A stretch of 64,000 nt of DNA, from assembly GCF_000372525.1 (NCBI RefSeq), contig NZ_AQUR01000084.1, forward strand, positions 1 through 64,000, given 5' to 3'. Origin of the DNA: Cupriavidus neocaledonicus (GTDB lineage: Bacteria > Pseudomonadota > Gammaproteobacteria > Burkholderiales > Burkholderiaceae). A program made the position numbers and the translations under genes. Below the pieces are notes generated by a model. The model searched no databases. It had not been told where the DNA came from and worked only from the letters and a program-made list of their open reading frames with translations. This document shows, one piece after another, positions 14,942-24,384 of the stretch. Within the stretch, counting starts at the first letter, position 1; the number at the start of each line of letters is the position of its first letter.

Positions 14942-16429
14942 TTACTGCGTCACCGTCCCCTGCTGCGCCGGCGTACCCTGCTGCGCTACCGCGCTGTTCT
15001 CCTGCAAGCCGCCGCCCAGCGACCGGTACAGGTCGATCGCATTGTTCAGGCGCAGCTGCCGCGCCTGCACCAGCGCCTGCTCCGCGGTGAACAGCTGGCG
15101 CTGTGCATCGAGCTCGTCCAGGTAGCTGGCCACGCCGCTGCGGAAGCGCAGGCGCGACAGCTCGTAGCGAGCGGCTTCGGCATTGCGCGCCTGTTCCTGG
15201 CCCGCGACCTGGTCTTCCAGCGTGCCGCGCGCCACCAGCGCGTCCGCCACTTCCGCGAAGGCCGTCTGGATGGTCTTCTCGTAGTTGGCGATCTGGATGT
15301 TCTTGCGCACGTTGGCCAGGTCCAGGTTCGACAGGTTGCGGCCATAGTCGAAGATCGGCAGCACCAGTTGCGGCGCGAACGACCAGGCGCGCGTGCCGGC
15401 ATCGAACAGCCCGGAGAACGTCGGGCTGATGGTGCCGCCGCTGGCCGTCAGCGTGATGCGCGGAAAGAACGCCGCGCGCGCCGCGCCGATATTGGCGTTG
15501 GCCGACAGCAGCAGCTGCTCGGCCTGGCGGATATCGGGACGCTGCTCGAGCAGGTCCGAAGGCAGCCCCGGCGGGATATCGCTGATGATGCGCTCGTCCG
15601 ACAGGCGCATCGGCTCGGGCAGGTTCTCGATGGTGCCGATGGGCTTGCCCACCAGCACTTCGAGCGCGTTATGCGCCTGCGCGCGCTGGCGCGCCAGCTG
15701 CGCCGCGGCGACGCGGGCCTGCGCCACCAGCGACTCGTTGTCGCGCAGGTCCAGCGCCGAAGTGGCGCCGGCCTCGAAGCGCTGTTTGGCCAACCCGTAG
15801 GTGCTTTCGCGCGCCTTCAGGGAGTCGCGCGCCAGTTCGTACTGCTCGGCGTAGGCGCGCTCGGCCAGGTAGGCCTTGGCGACTTCCGAGACCAGCGAGA
15901 TATGCGCCGAGCGGCGCGCCTCTTCGGTGGCGAAGTACTGCGCCAGCGCGGCATTGGACAGGCTGCGCACGCGCCCGAAGAAATCGAGCTCGTACGACGA
16001 GATGCCCAGGCCGACCTGGTACACCTCGGTCACGCCCGGCTGGCCGAGCACCGTCGCCGACTGTGCGGCGGTAGTGCGGGCACGGGTGTAGCTGCCGTTG
16101 ACGTTTACCGTGGGCAGCAGGTCGGCGCGCTGCACCTGGTACAGCGCGCGCGCTTCCTCGATGCGCAGCGCCGCGGTGCGCAGGTCGCGGTTGTTTTCGA
16201 GCGAGGTCGCGATCAGCGCCTGCAGGCGCGGGTCGCGGAAAAACTCGCGCCAGCCGATGTCGGCGGCGCGGCGGGTTTCGCCGCTCTTCACCTCGGCCGT
16301 GGCATAGCCTTCGGGCGCGGTCGGGAAGCTGTCTGCCACCGGCGGGGCAGGGCGGTCATAGTGGGGCGCCAGCGTGCACCCCGTCAGAACGCCGGCCACC
16401 AGCAGCAGTGTGGTCAGAGTCTTGGTCAT
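14942..16429 (-). CDS. RND efflux outer-membrane factor lipoprotein (NodT/OprM type)
   Basis: This 495-residue TolC-like channel is anchored through lipobox L-T-G-C18. Two homologous alpha-helical hairpin halves are visible (EARALYQVQRADLLPTVNVNGSY and the later AARAAFFPRITLTASGG). The segment GVTEVYQVGLGISSYELDFF is diagnostic of OprM/NodT proteins. Length is normal. The ATG lies 2 nt after the permease stop, with GAGG upstream inside the permease codons. It completes a three-gene efflux operon (adaptor, permease, channel) exporting drugs, solvents or detergents across both membranes. The C-terminal 15 residues are Gln/Thr-rich. Confidence 0.95.
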   Translation of the reverse strand: MTKTLTTLLLVAGVLTGCTLAPHYDRPAPPVADSFPTAPEGYATAEVKSGETRRAADIGWREFFRDPRLQALIATSLENNRDLRTAALRIEEARALYQVQRADLLPTVNVNGSYTRARTTAAQSATVLGQPGVTEVYQVGLGISSYELDFFGRVRSLSNAALAQYFATEEARRSAHISLVSEVAKAYLAERAYAEQYELARDSLKARESTYGLAKQRFEAGATSALDLRDNESLVAQARVAAAQLARQRAQAHNALEVLVGKPIGTIENLPEPMRLSDERIISDIPPGLPSDLLEQRPDIRQAEQLLLSANANIGAARAAFFPRITLTASGGTISPTFSGLFDAGTRAWSFAPQLVLPIFDYGRNLSNLDLANVRKNIQIANYEKTIQTAFAEVADALVARGTLEDQVAGQEQARNAEAARYELSRLRFRSGVASYLDELDAQRQLFTAEQALVQARQLRLNNAIDLYRSLGGGLQENSAVAQQGTPAQQGTVTQ

Positions 16430-16431
16430 GT

Positions 16432-19400
16432 TCAGATTTCCTCTTGGGGGTCGTGCCACTTCTGGTCCAGCATGCGCTGGCGGGGACTGCCCTTGAAGCG
16501 CTTGCGCACCACCACGAAGAACACCGGCACCAGGAAGATCGCCAGCACCGTGGCCGTGATCATCCCGCCCATCACGCCGGTACCGATGGCGCGCTGGCTG
16601 CCCGAGCCCGCGCCGGTGGCGATTGCCAGCGGCAGCACGCCCAGGATGAACGCCATCGACGTCATCAGGATCGGACGGAAGCGCAGGTGCACCGCCTCCA
16701 GCGTGGCTTCGATCAGGCCCTTGCCCTGCGCCTGCAGGTCCTTGGCGAATTCCACGATCAGGATGGCGTTCTTGGCCGACAGGCCGATGGTGGCGATCAG
16801 GCCCACCTTGAAGTACACGTCGTTGGGCATGCCGCGCAGCGTCACGCCCAGCAGCGCGCCGAGCACGCCCAGCGGCACCACCAGCAGCACCGAGAACGGG
16901 ATCGACCAGCTTTCATACAGCGCGGCCAGGCACAGGAACACGATGATCAGCGACAGCGTGTACAGGATCGGTTCCTGCGAGCCGGCGAGACGCTCTTCGT
17001 ACGACTGGCCCGACCACTCGAAGCCGAAGCCCGGCGGCAGCTTGGCGAAGTTCTCCTCCATCACGCGCATGGCTTCGCCGGTACTGCGGCCCGGCGCGGC
17101 CTGGCCCGCCAGCTTCACCGCCGGCATGCCGTTGTAGCGCTCCAGGCGCGGCGAGCCCATCACCCACTTCGAGGTTGCGAACGCCGCGAACGCCACCATG
17201 TCGCCGTTGCTGTTGCGCACGCGCAGCTTGGTCAGGTCGTCCGGCAGCCGGCGATCGGCGCCATCGGCCTGCACGATCACCTTGCGCACGCGGCCTTCGT
17301 AGATGAAGTCGTTGACGTAGTTGGAGCCGAAGGCGATCGACAGCGTCGAGTTGATGCTCGCCACCGAGACGCCGAGCGCCTTGGCCTTCTCGCGGTCGAT
17401 GTCGATCTGCAGCTGCGGCGCGTCTTCCTGGCCTTCGGGGCGCACGCCCATCAGCACCGGGCTCTGCGCGGCCATGCCGAGCATCATGTTGCGCGCTTCC
17501 ATCAGCTTGGCGTGGCCCTGGCCGGTGCGGTCCTGCAGGCGGAAGTCAAAGCCCGAGGAGTTGCCCAGCTCGGAAATCGCCGGCGGATTGAGCGGGAAGA
17601 TGATCGCGTCCTTGATGAACGACAGCGCGCCGAAGGCACGGCCGACCAGCGCCTGCGCGGTCTCGCCGTCGCCGGTGCGCTCCTTCCAGTCCTTCAGGCG
17701 CACGAACGCGATACCGCCGTTCTGGCCGCGGCCGAAGAAGGAGAAGCCCGCCACCGTGATCATCTTGTCCACCACCTTGCTTTCCTTCTGCAGGTAGTAG
17801 TCCTCGATCTGCTTGAGCACGCCGATGGTACGGTCCTGGGTCGCGCCGTTGGGCAGCTGCACCACGGTGATCATGTAGCCCTGGTCTTCATCGGGCAGGA
17901 ACGACGACGGCAGGCGCTTGAACAGCACCACCACGCCGGCGATGATCAGCGCGTAGATGATCAGGTAGCGGCCGGTGCGCTTGAGGATGCGCGCGACCAC
18001 GCCCTGGTAGCCCGTCGACGCCGTGGCGAAGGTACGGTTGAACCAGCCGAAGAAGCCCTTCTTCTCATGATGGTGGCCGGCCTGCACCGGCTTGAGCAGC
18101 GTCGCGCACAGGGCCGGGGTCAGCGTCAGCGCCAGCAGCGCCGAGAACGCCATCGAGGCGATCAGCGACAGCGAGAACTGGCGGTAGATGTTGCCGACCG
18201 AGCCCGAGAAGAACGCCATCGGGATGAACACCGCGGTCAGCACCAGCGTGATGCCGACGATGGCGCCGGTGATCTGGCCCATGGCCTTGCGCGTCGCTTC
18301 GCGCGGCGACAGGCCTTCCTCGCTCATGATCCGCTCGACGTTCTCGACCACCACGATGGCATCGTCGACCAGGATACCGATCGCCAGCACCATGCCGAAC
18401 ATGGTCAGCACGTTGATCGAGAAGCCGAACGCCAGCAGCGCGCCGAAGGTGCCCAGCAGCGCGATCGGCACCACCAGCGTCGGGATGATGGTGGCGCGGA
18501 AGTTCTGCAGGAACAGGTACATCACCAGGAACACCAGCACCACGGCTTCGAGCAGGGTCTTGATCACTTCCTCGATCGAGATCTTGACGAAGGCCGAGGT
18601 GTCGTACGGCACCGAGTACTCGTAGTCCGCCGGGAAGTTCTTCGACAGCTCTTCCATCTTGGCGCGCACCGCGGTGGCGGTGGCGAGCGCGTTGCCGGTC
18701 GGGGCCAGCTTGATGGCGATGGCCGCCGACGGCTTGCCGTTGGTGCGGGCCTGGGTCGAGTAGTCGGCGCCGCCCAGTTCCACGCGGCCGACGTCCTTGA
18801 TGCGCACCGACGACCCGTCCGGGTTGGTGCGCAGCAGGATGTTGCCGAACTGCTCCGGCGTGGTCAGCCGGCTTTCGGTGGTGACGGTGGCGTTGAGCTC
18901 GGTGCCCTTGGGCGAGGGCGTGCCGCCCAGCTCGCCCACGGCGACCTGTATGTTCTGCTCGCCCACCGCGGCGGTGACGTCGGTCGGGGTCAGGTTGAAG
19001 CCGGTCAGCTTGGCCGGGTCCAGCCAGATCCGCATGGCGTACTCGGTGCCGAACAGGTCGGCCTGGCCCACGCCCGGCACGCGCCGGATCGAGTCGATCA
19101 CCTGCGCCGAGACGTAGTTGCCGAGCTGGATCGCGCTGGCCGTGCCGGACTTGGACGACACGGTCAGGAACATCATGTAGTTGTTCCCGGCCTTGTCGAC
19201 GCGCACGCCCTGCTGGCGCACTTCCGCCGGCAGGCGCGCTTCCACGCGCTTGAGGCGGTTCTGCACCTCGACCGAGTTCAGGTCGACGTTCGAACCCGGC
19301 GCAAAGGCGATGGTGATGCTGGCCAGGCCGGACGACTCGCTGGTCGAGCTGTAGTAGAGCAGGTTGGGGGCGCCGTTAAGCTCCTGCTCGATCACCGAAG

Positions 19401-19584
19401 TGACGGAATCCTCCAGCGTCTTGGCCGACGCACCCGGATAGGTGGCGGTGACCGAGATCGTCGGCGGGGCGATGTTCGGATATTGCGCGATCGGCAACTG
19501 CAGGATCGACAATATGCCGCCCAGCACGATGATCAGCGCGAGCACCCACGCGAACACCGGCCGGTCGATAAAAAACTTGGCCAT
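16432..19584 (-). CDS. RND multidrug efflux permease, HAE1/AcrB type
   Basis: This 1050-residue inner-membrane proton/drug antiporter matches AcrB/MexB length (about 1040-1050) and start ([19 protein letters not shown]). The proton-relay Asp pair in TM4 is present ([18 protein letters not shown]), as are the periplasmic motifs [26 protein letters not shown] and [15 protein letters not shown]. The ATG is preceded by GAGGGAG. It is transcribed with the adaptor upstream (72-nt gap) and the channel downstream (2 nt). Substrates cannot be read from sequence; AcrB-type pumps export many hydrophobic and amphiphilic compounds. The antisense strand is open over the whole gene, but this is a GC artefact. 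Confidence 0.97.
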   Translation of the reverse strand: MAKFFIDRPVFAWVLALIIVLGGILSILQLPIAQYPNIAPPTISVTATYPGASAKTLEDSVTSVIEQELNGAPNLLYYSSTSESSGLASITIAFAPGSNVDLNSVEVQNRLKRVEARLPAEVRQQGVRVDKAGNNYMMFLTVSSKSGTASAIQLGNYVSAQVIDSIRRVPGVGQADLFGTEYAMRIWLDPAKLTGFNLTPTDVTAAVGEQNIQVAVGELGGTPSPKGTELNATVTTESRLTTPEQFGNILLRTNPDGSSVRIKDVGRVELGGADYSTQARTNGKPSAAIAIKLAPTGNALATATAVRAKMEELSKNFPADYEYSVPYDTSAFVKISIEEVIKTLLEAVVLVFLVMYLFLQNFRATIIPTLVVPIALLGTFGALLAFGFSINVLTMFGMVLAIGILVDDAIVVVENVERIMSEEGLSPREATRKAMGQITGAIVGITLVLTAVFIPMAFFSGSVGNIYRQFSLSLIASMAFSALLALTLTPALCATLLKPVQAGHHHEKKGFFGWFNRTFATASTGYQGVVARILKRTGRYLIIYALIIAGVVVLFKRLPSSFLPDEDQGYMITVVQLPNGATQDRTIGVLKQIEDYYLQKESKVVDKMITVAGFSFFGRGQNGGIAFVRLKDWKERTGDGETAQALVGRAFGALSFIKDAIIFPLNPPAISELGNSSGFDFRLQDRTGQGHAKLMEARNMMLGMAAQSPVLMGVRPEGQEDAPQLQIDIDREKAKALGVSVASINSTLSIAFGSNYVNDFIYEGRVRKVIVQADGADRRLPDDLTKLRVRNSNGDMVAFAAFATSKWVMGSPRLERYNGMPAVKLAGQAAPGRSTGEAMRVMEENFAKLPPGFGFEWSGQSYEERLAGSQEPILYTLSLIIVFLCLAALYESWSIPFSVLLVVPLGVLGALLGVTLRGMPNDVYFKVGLIATIGLSAKNAILIVEFAKDLQAQGKGLIEATLEAVHLRFRPILMTSMAFILGVLPLAIATGAGSGSQRAIGTGVMGGMITATVLAIFLVPVFFVVVRKRFKGSPRQRMLDQKWHDPQEEI

Positions 19585-19656
19585 AAGACTGGCTCCCTCT
19601 TTGTCTAGCCCTGGGTGCCGCGGCGGCTGGCGTCAGCTGCCACGGCCCGGCGGTGT

Positions 19657-20907
19657 TCAGCCTTGCTTGCCCGCGGCGCTGGCTTGCTGCTTCGCTTCGG
19701 TCTTGGGCGCCGAGGCGGGAGCGGCGGAAGCCGCGGCCGGGGTCGCGGCCGGTGCCGAGGCACCGGCCTGCACGAACGGCACTGGCTTGGCGGGCGCGCC
19801 CACCTTGACCTTCTGCAGGCCCTCGACGATCACCTTCTCGCCGCCCTTGAGGCCTTCGGTGACGATCCAGCGGTCACCGATCGCCTGCGGCGCCTTGACC
19901 GGCACCGCCGCGACGTTGCCGTCGGCACCCACCACCATCACGCTGGCGCCCTGGGCGCCGCGGATCAGCGCGCGCTGCGGCACGGTCAGGGCGTTCTCAT
20001 CCACGCCCTGCTCGATCTTCACGCGCACGAAGGTGCCCGACAGCAGCTCGCGGTCCGGGTTGGGGAACTGCGCCCGCAGCGTGATCGCGCCGGTGGTCGG
20101 GTCGACCGTCATGTCGGAGAACAGCAGCTTGCCGGTCTGCGCATACTCGCGCCCGTCCTCGACGAACAGGTGCACGCGGGCGCCGCCGTTCATGCCCTTG
20201 ACCGCGCCGGACTCGATGGCACGGCGCAGGCGCGTGACTTCGGAGGCCGGCTGGGTGAAGGTGACCCACATCGGGTCGACCTGCTCCACCAGCGCCAGCT
20301 TGGTCGCCTCGCCCTTGCCCACCAGCGCGCCCTCGGTCACCAGCGCGCGGCCGGCGCGGCCGCTGATCGGTGCGGTCACGGTGGTGTAGCCCAGGTTGAT
20401 CTGGGCGGTGCGCACCGCCGCCTTGGCCGAGGCCACGTCGGCGTTGGCCTGGCCGGCGGCGGCGACGGCGTCGTCGTACTCCTGCTTGCTGACCGCGTTG
20501 ACCGCCACCAGCGGCTTGTAGCGGTCGGCCTTCAGGCGCGCCGACACGGCGTTGGCTTCGGCGCGCTGCAGCGCGGCCTGGGCCGAGGCCAGCTCGGCCT
20601 GGTAGGGCGCGGGGTCGATGCGGAACATGACCTGGCCGGCCTTCACTTCGCCGCCTTCGGTGTAGTTGCGCGACAGCACGATGCCTTCGACGCGCGCCCG
20701 CACTTCGGCCGTGCGCACGCCTTCCAGGCGGCCCGGCAATTCATTGACGACGGCGACCGGCGACGGCGTCACGGTGACCACGCCCACTTCAGGCGGCGGC
20801 GGGGCGCCGCCCGCGGCCTTCTTGTCGCCGCAGGCGGACAGCGCCACGGCCGACAGTGCCGCTAGTGCGTAGGCTGCAACGCAACGGATACGTTGGGACT
20901 TCCTCAT
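19657..20907 (-). CDS. RND efflux periplasmic adaptor lipoprotein, AcrA/MexA type
   Basis: This 416-residue membrane fusion protein has lipobox L-S-A-C26, a lipoyl half-motif (EVRARVEGIVLSRNYTEGGEV), an alpha-hairpin around 90-170, the second lipoyl half (GYTTVTAPISGRAGRALVTEGALV) and beta-barrel segments (DPTTGAITLRAQFPNPDRELL, GTFVRV). An Ala/Pro/Lys-rich tail of about 40 residues follows the core. I chose the ATG at 20907 because a GGGG ribosome site precedes it; the ATG four codons upstream (20919) has none. It is the first gene of the efflux operon, with its promoter about 260 nt upstream beside the divergent TetR gene. Confidence 0.95.
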   Translation of the reverse strand: MRKSQRIRCVAAYALAALSAVALSACGDKKAAGGAPPPPEVGVVTVTPSPVAVVNELPGRLEGVRTAEVRARVEGIVLSRNYTEGGEVKAGQVMFRIDPAPYQAELASAQAALQRAEANAVSARLKADRYKPLVAVNAVSKQEYDDAVAAAGQANADVASAKAAVRTAQINLGYTTVTAPISGRAGRALVTEGALVGKGEATKLALVEQVDPMWVTFTQPASEVTRLRRAIESGAVKGMNGGARVHLFVEDGREYAQTGKLLFSDMTVDPTTGAITLRAQFPNPDRELLSGTFVRVKIEQGVDENALTVPQRALIRGAQGASVMVVGADGNVAAVPVKAPQAIGDRWIVTEGLKGGEKVIVEGLQKVKVGAPAKPVPFVQAGASAPAATPAAASAAPASAPKTEAKQQASAAGKQG

Positions 20908-21525
20908 CGATAACCCCATGATGGCAATTTGAGATCCGCCGTGCCGCCCTGGCCTGTCATCGGACAAGCGGGAACGACACGGCGCGCCGCTGCTTTGCGG
21001 CGGGCAAAAGCGTGATGCTAGCCACAAATCGCGGCGTCGCGGTGACGATTGCGACGAACGGTGGCTTTTGTATGACGACTGGAAACACTGACCGGCTGGC
21101 CTGCGGCAGGATTGCCCGTCGTGCTGGGTAGGTCACGGCGGGCGGCTGGCCGGATGCCGGGCAAGCGCGTATTATATATACATTCAAGCATGTATGTTAA
21201 GTTGATGTTGCGAAGGGGCCTTTCAGCGCACAACCTGCGCGAAAAGGCACAACGAGACGCAAGACCATGCCGCTCCAACGATCGGATCGGTACGAAATGC
21301 GTCCAATCCTCCCAGGATCGCGGCGCAAACCGCCGGCTCGGGTTAGGATGCGCGCCGTCGTGTCGGCTCGCAAGCTCGGCAATGCCATTCAATGTGATGA
21401 CAACGACCCGCCGGGGGCCCACACCGCCGGCATGTGCGGCTGCCATGGCAGCCGCATCAGGGAGAACGAAACCATGCCGGCCATGCGCGCGCGATCGCGC
21501 CATGCCGCCGGCACCAGAGACAATC
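20908..21525. other. 618-bp divergent regulatory region between RND operon and its TetR repressor
   Basis: No convincing gene is seen here. The reading frame that extends the TetR gene upstream has no ribosome site or conservation signs. The strongest content is the AT-rich promoter/operator at 21171-21200, far from both starts, leaving a leader of about 260 nt for the efflux mRNA. The GC-rich stretches 20940-21160 and 21240-21500 show no strong palindrome by eye. Confidence 0.6.
21171..21200 (-). promoter_or_regulatory. RND operon promoter with AcrR-like operator in its spacer
   Basis: On the minus strand, TTAACA (21200-21195) and a perfect TATAAT (21176-21171) are 18 bp apart. The spacer holds the palindrome ATACAT-N6-ATGTAT (21178-21195). 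The ATACATT...ATGTATGT core resembles the E. coli AcrR operator. A TetR repressor bound here would cover the promoter completely, so induction by release of the divergent TetR protein is expected. Confidence 0.7.
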
Positions 21526-22269
21526 ATGGTCAGACGCACCAAGGAAGAGGCGCTCGAAACGCGCCACCGGATACTCGACGCGGCCGAGGCCGTGTTCCAC
21601 GCCCGCGGCGTGGCACGCCCGTCGCTGGCCGACATTGCCGAGGCGGCGGGGGTGACCCGCGGCGCGATCTACTGGCACTTCAAGAACAAGAGCGATGTGT
21701 TCGCCGCCATGTGCGACCGCGTCCATTTGCCGGTGGAAGCGCTGATCGAGCCGGAGCGGCTGGCGCGCCAGGAAGACCCGCTCGGCGGCATCCGCGACAT
21801 CTGCGCCTACGTCATGCGCCAGACCGTGATCAACCCGCGCTGGCGCCGGGTCTTCGAGATCATCTTCCACAAGTGCGAAATGGTGCAGGACAACGGCGCC
21901 ATCTTCGAGCGCCAGCGCCAGTCGCACCAGGAGGGCCTGGTCAAGATGCGCGAGCACCTGCGCCTGGCGGTGGAGCGCGGCCAGCTGCCCGCCGAGCTGG
22001 ACCTGGACCTGGCCGTCAATGCCTTCCATGCCGCGGTGGGCGGGGTGCTGGCGCACTGGCTGTTCTCGCCGCAGGACTTCAACCTCGACGCCAATGCCGA
22101 GCGCCTGTCCGACGCCTTCATCGATACCCTGAAGTTTTCCCCGGCGCTGCGCCACGGCTACGTGCCGCGCCCGATGGCCGAGCTGGACCAGGAGCTGTCC
22201 ACGCTGTGCCGGCAGGCCTGCGCGGGCGCGCAGAACGGCGGCCTCGATACCCCGGACCTGGTGCCCTGA
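21526..22269 (+). CDS. TetR/AcrR-family repressor of the RND efflux operon
   Basis: This 247-residue protein resembles AcrR/TtgR/MtrR-type repressors. Its N-terminal domain reads RRTKEEALETRHRILDAAE and VTRGAIYWHFKNKSDVF, the latter being the AcrR-group recognition helix. The C-terminal ligand domain carries IFHKCEM and WLFSPQDFNLDANAERL, hallmarks of this group. AGAGA before the ATG is a weak ribosome site. Divergent placement and the AcrR-like operator in between make it the local repressor of the efflux operon, relieved by pump substrates. It is slightly longer than AcrR (215 residues) owing to a C-terminal tail. Confidence 0.92.
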   Translation: MVRRTKEEALETRHRILDAAEAVFHARGVARPSLADIAEAAGVTRGAIYWHFKNKSDVFAAMCDRVHLPVEALIEPERLARQEDPLGGIRDICAYVMRQTVINPRWRRVFEIIFHKCEMVQDNGAIFERQRQSHQEGLVKMREHLRLAVERGQLPAELDLDLAVNAFHAAVGGVLAHWLFSPQDFNLDANAERLSDAFIDTLKFSPALRHGYVPRPMAELDQELSTLCRQACAGAQNGGLDTPDLVP

Positions 22270-22293
22270 GCCCCGCTGATTGCGGGCGCCGCG

Positions 22294-23508
22294 CTAGCCG
22301 CGCATGGCCTCGCGCCAGCGCGCCAGGAACGCACGCTTGCGCATCGCGTCCTGCGCCGCCAGCAGGCCCGGGCCGACGCTGATCGGCTTGAGCGCGTAGC
22401 CGAGCCGCTCCGACAGCGCCGCGGCCGTGTGCACGCTGTCGGTGTCGGTGCGGATGGTATAGAGCTGCGAGGTCGACTTGGCCAGCAGCGCCTGGCCCTC
22501 GCGCGACAGCAGGTAGTCCAGCCACAGCCGCGCCGCATTGGGCCGCGGCGCGCGCCGCGCGATAAAGGCGACGCGCGACATCACCAGGGTGTAGTCGCTC
22601 GGGGCGATCACGTCGATGGCCGCGCCGCGCTGCATCAGCGACAGGGCATAGGACCCCAGCAGGTTGTAGCCCATCACCAGCTCGCCGCTGGCGATGCGCT
22701 CGATCATCTCAGCGGTCGACGCCGACAGCTGCACCCCGGCCCGGCCAAGCGCCTGCGCCAGGTACCAGAACTCGCTGCCCATGCGCGCGTCCTGCTGCGC
22801 CAGCAGGTAGCCGACCCCGGACCGCTCGACGTCGTAGGTCACCACCTTGCCGTGCCAGCGCGGCGCGTGCTCCTGCAGCAACCGCGCCAGCCCGCTGCGG
22901 CTGCGCGGCGGGCGCATGCCGGCCAGGTGGTGACGGTTGTAGACGATCACCGCGGGCTCGAAGGTGGTGCCCCAGGCCTCGTCGCGCCACACCGCCCAGC
23001 CCGGCAGGCCGGCGCGCTCGGGCGAGGCGTAGCGCTGCGCATGGCCGTCGTTGACCAGCTTGATCTGCAGGTCCATGGCGGTGCTCCACAGCACATCGGC
23101 AAAGATGGCCCGCGGCCCCGGCGGCTGGCCGGAGAGCGCCGCGGTCTCGGCCAGGAAGCGCTGGTTGAGCTCGACCGTGTTGAGATCCTGGTAATGCACG
23201 CGGATGCCGGGATAGCGCGCTTCGAACGCGGCAATCAGCGGCCGCGCTACCTCCAGGTCGGTCGACGCGTACACCGTGACCATGCCTTCGCGCAGCGCGC
23301 CGGCAATGGTGGCGTCATACCCCGACGGATACCCCGGCGGCGCAGCCGGCGGCCTAGACTGGGCATGGAGGGGCCATGCCGCGGGCAGCGCGGCGCCACC
23401 CAGCAGCGCGGCGCCCAGCAGGCGGCGGCGCTGTCCCGAAGCGGGCGAAGCGCAGGCGGACCGGCACGGCCGGGAAGGTTGGAACGGCTGGGACGAACGC
23501 GGGGACAC
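22294..23508 (-). CDS. Orphan ABC-type periplasmic substrate-binding protein
   Basis: This 404-residue protein begins with a signal containing a Tat-like R27-R-R-L-L-G and a cleavage site near LHAQS. The mature part is a type II solute-binding fold of the iron/2-aminoethylphosphonate kind (GMVTVYASTDLEVARPLIAAF, YPGIRVHYQDLNTVELNQRF, WGTTFEPAVIVYN). No permease or ATPase gene is nearby. The start is GTG without a clear ribosome site, so the N terminus is uncertain. It is divergent from a TctDE-like two-component pair and may present a ligand to that sensor rather than feed a transporter, a recurrent arrangement in this bacterial group. Confidence 0.85.
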   Translation of the reverse strand: MSPRSSQPFQPSRPCRSACASPASGQRRRLLGAALLGGAALPAAWPLHAQSRPPAAPPGYPSGYDATIAGALREGMVTVYASTDLEVARPLIAAFEARYPGIRVHYQDLNTVELNQRFLAETAALSGQPPGPRAIFADVLWSTAMDLQIKLVNDGHAQRYASPERAGLPGWAVWRDEAWGTTFEPAVIVYNRHHLAGMRPPRSRSGLARLLQEHAPRWHGKVVTYDVERSGVGYLLAQQDARMGSEFWYLAQALGRAGVQLSASTAEMIERIASGELVMGYNLLGSYALSLMQRGAAIDVIAPSDYTLVMSRVAFIARRAPRPNAARLWLDYLLSREGQALLAKSTSQLYTIRTDTDSVHTAAALSERLGYALKPISVGPGLLAAQDAMRKRAFLARWREAMRG

Positions 23509-23708
23509 GGTGCTCGGGACGGAGGGTCTGCCGGTGGTGCCGGGGAAAGCGGCAAGCGCGCCGGGAGCGGCGGGGCGAGGGTATTATAGGCGCCCGCGGC
23601 GGGCGCGCTCCATCGGTGCTGCCCCCGGTTTTGCGGGCGCTTGCCATGCCTTGTCCCGGGTGTGCGCGCCGCGACCAACATAAACAACCGGCACAGGAGG
23701 AGACCGGC

Positions 23709-24383
23709 ATGCGCATCCTGCTGGTGGAGGATGAAGTCGAACTGGCACGCTGGGTCGCCCGGGCGCTGGAGCAGGGCGGCTTCGTGATCGAGCACGTCGC
23801 CGACGGCCTGCAGGCCGAGGCCCGGCTGCAGGCCGAGGAATACGACGCCGTGCTGCTCGACCTGCGGCTGCCCGGCAAGGACGGGCTGGCCGTGCTCAAG
23901 TCCATGCGCGGGCGCGACGACCGCACCCCGGTGCTGATCCTGACCGCGCAGGACACCCTGGACGAGCGCGTGCGCGGCCTGAACCTGGGCGCCGACGACT
24001 ACCTGCCCAAGCCCTTTGCCATTGCCGAGCTGGAAGCGCGCCTGCTGGCGCTGATCCGCCGCAGCCGCGGGCGCGCGCATCCGCGCCTGCAGTGCGGCAC
24101 GCTGGTGTTCGACGGCGAGACCCGCAGCTTCACGCTGGGCGGCGCGCCGCTGGCGCTGACGCCGCGCGAATCGACCCTGCTGGGCGCGCTGCTGGCGCGC
24201 AGCGGCCAGCCGCTGACCAAGGCGCAGCTGCTCGACAAGGTGTTCTCGCTCGACGCCGACGTGTCGCCCGATGCGATCGAGGTGCTGGTCTACCGGCTGC
24301 GCAAGAAGCTGGCCGGTCACGGGGTCACCATCGTCACGCTGCGCGGCTTCGGCTACCTGCTGGAGCCGGAGGCGAAGGGCTGA
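23709..24383 (+). CDS. OmpR-family response regulator (TctD/QseB-like)
   Basis: This 224-residue regulator has a receiver domain with acidic pocket E7-D8, phosphoacceptor D51 (AVLLDLRLPG), and the conserved Lys in YLPKPF near 101. The winged-helix output domain (about 130-220) shows LTPRESTLLGALLARSGQPL, VYRLRKKL and TLRGFGYLL. CAGGAGGAGA precedes the ATG. The kinase gene follows after one nucleotide, so the two are co-translated. The divergent binding-protein gene is the obvious candidate target. Length is typical. Confidence 0.95.
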   Translation: MRILLVEDEVELARWVARALEQGGFVIEHVADGLQAEARLQAEEYDAVLLDLRLPGKDGLAVLKSMRGRDDRTPVLILTAQDTLDERVRGLNLGADDYLPKPFAIAELEARLLALIRRSRGRAHPRLQCGTLVFDGETRSFTLGGAPLALTPRESTLLGALLARSGQPLTKAQLLDKVFSLDADVSPDAIEVLVYRLRKKLAGHGVTIVTLRGFGYLLEPEAKG

Positions 24384-24384
24384 G

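Noticed and set aside
16408..19608. Continuous open frame of more than 1000 codons on the plus strand, antisense to the RND permease
   Set aside because: The minus-strand product is a textbook AcrB homologue. The antisense frame is open only because GC-rich third positions suppress stop codons; its translation is rich in His, Arg, Gln and Ala with no recognisable domain and no ribosome site.
21112..21525. Upstream in-frame extension of the AcrR-type repressor
   Set aside because: It would add about 138 residues covering the operator and promoter, with no ribosome site and no TetR homology; the ATG at 21526 gives a normal protein.
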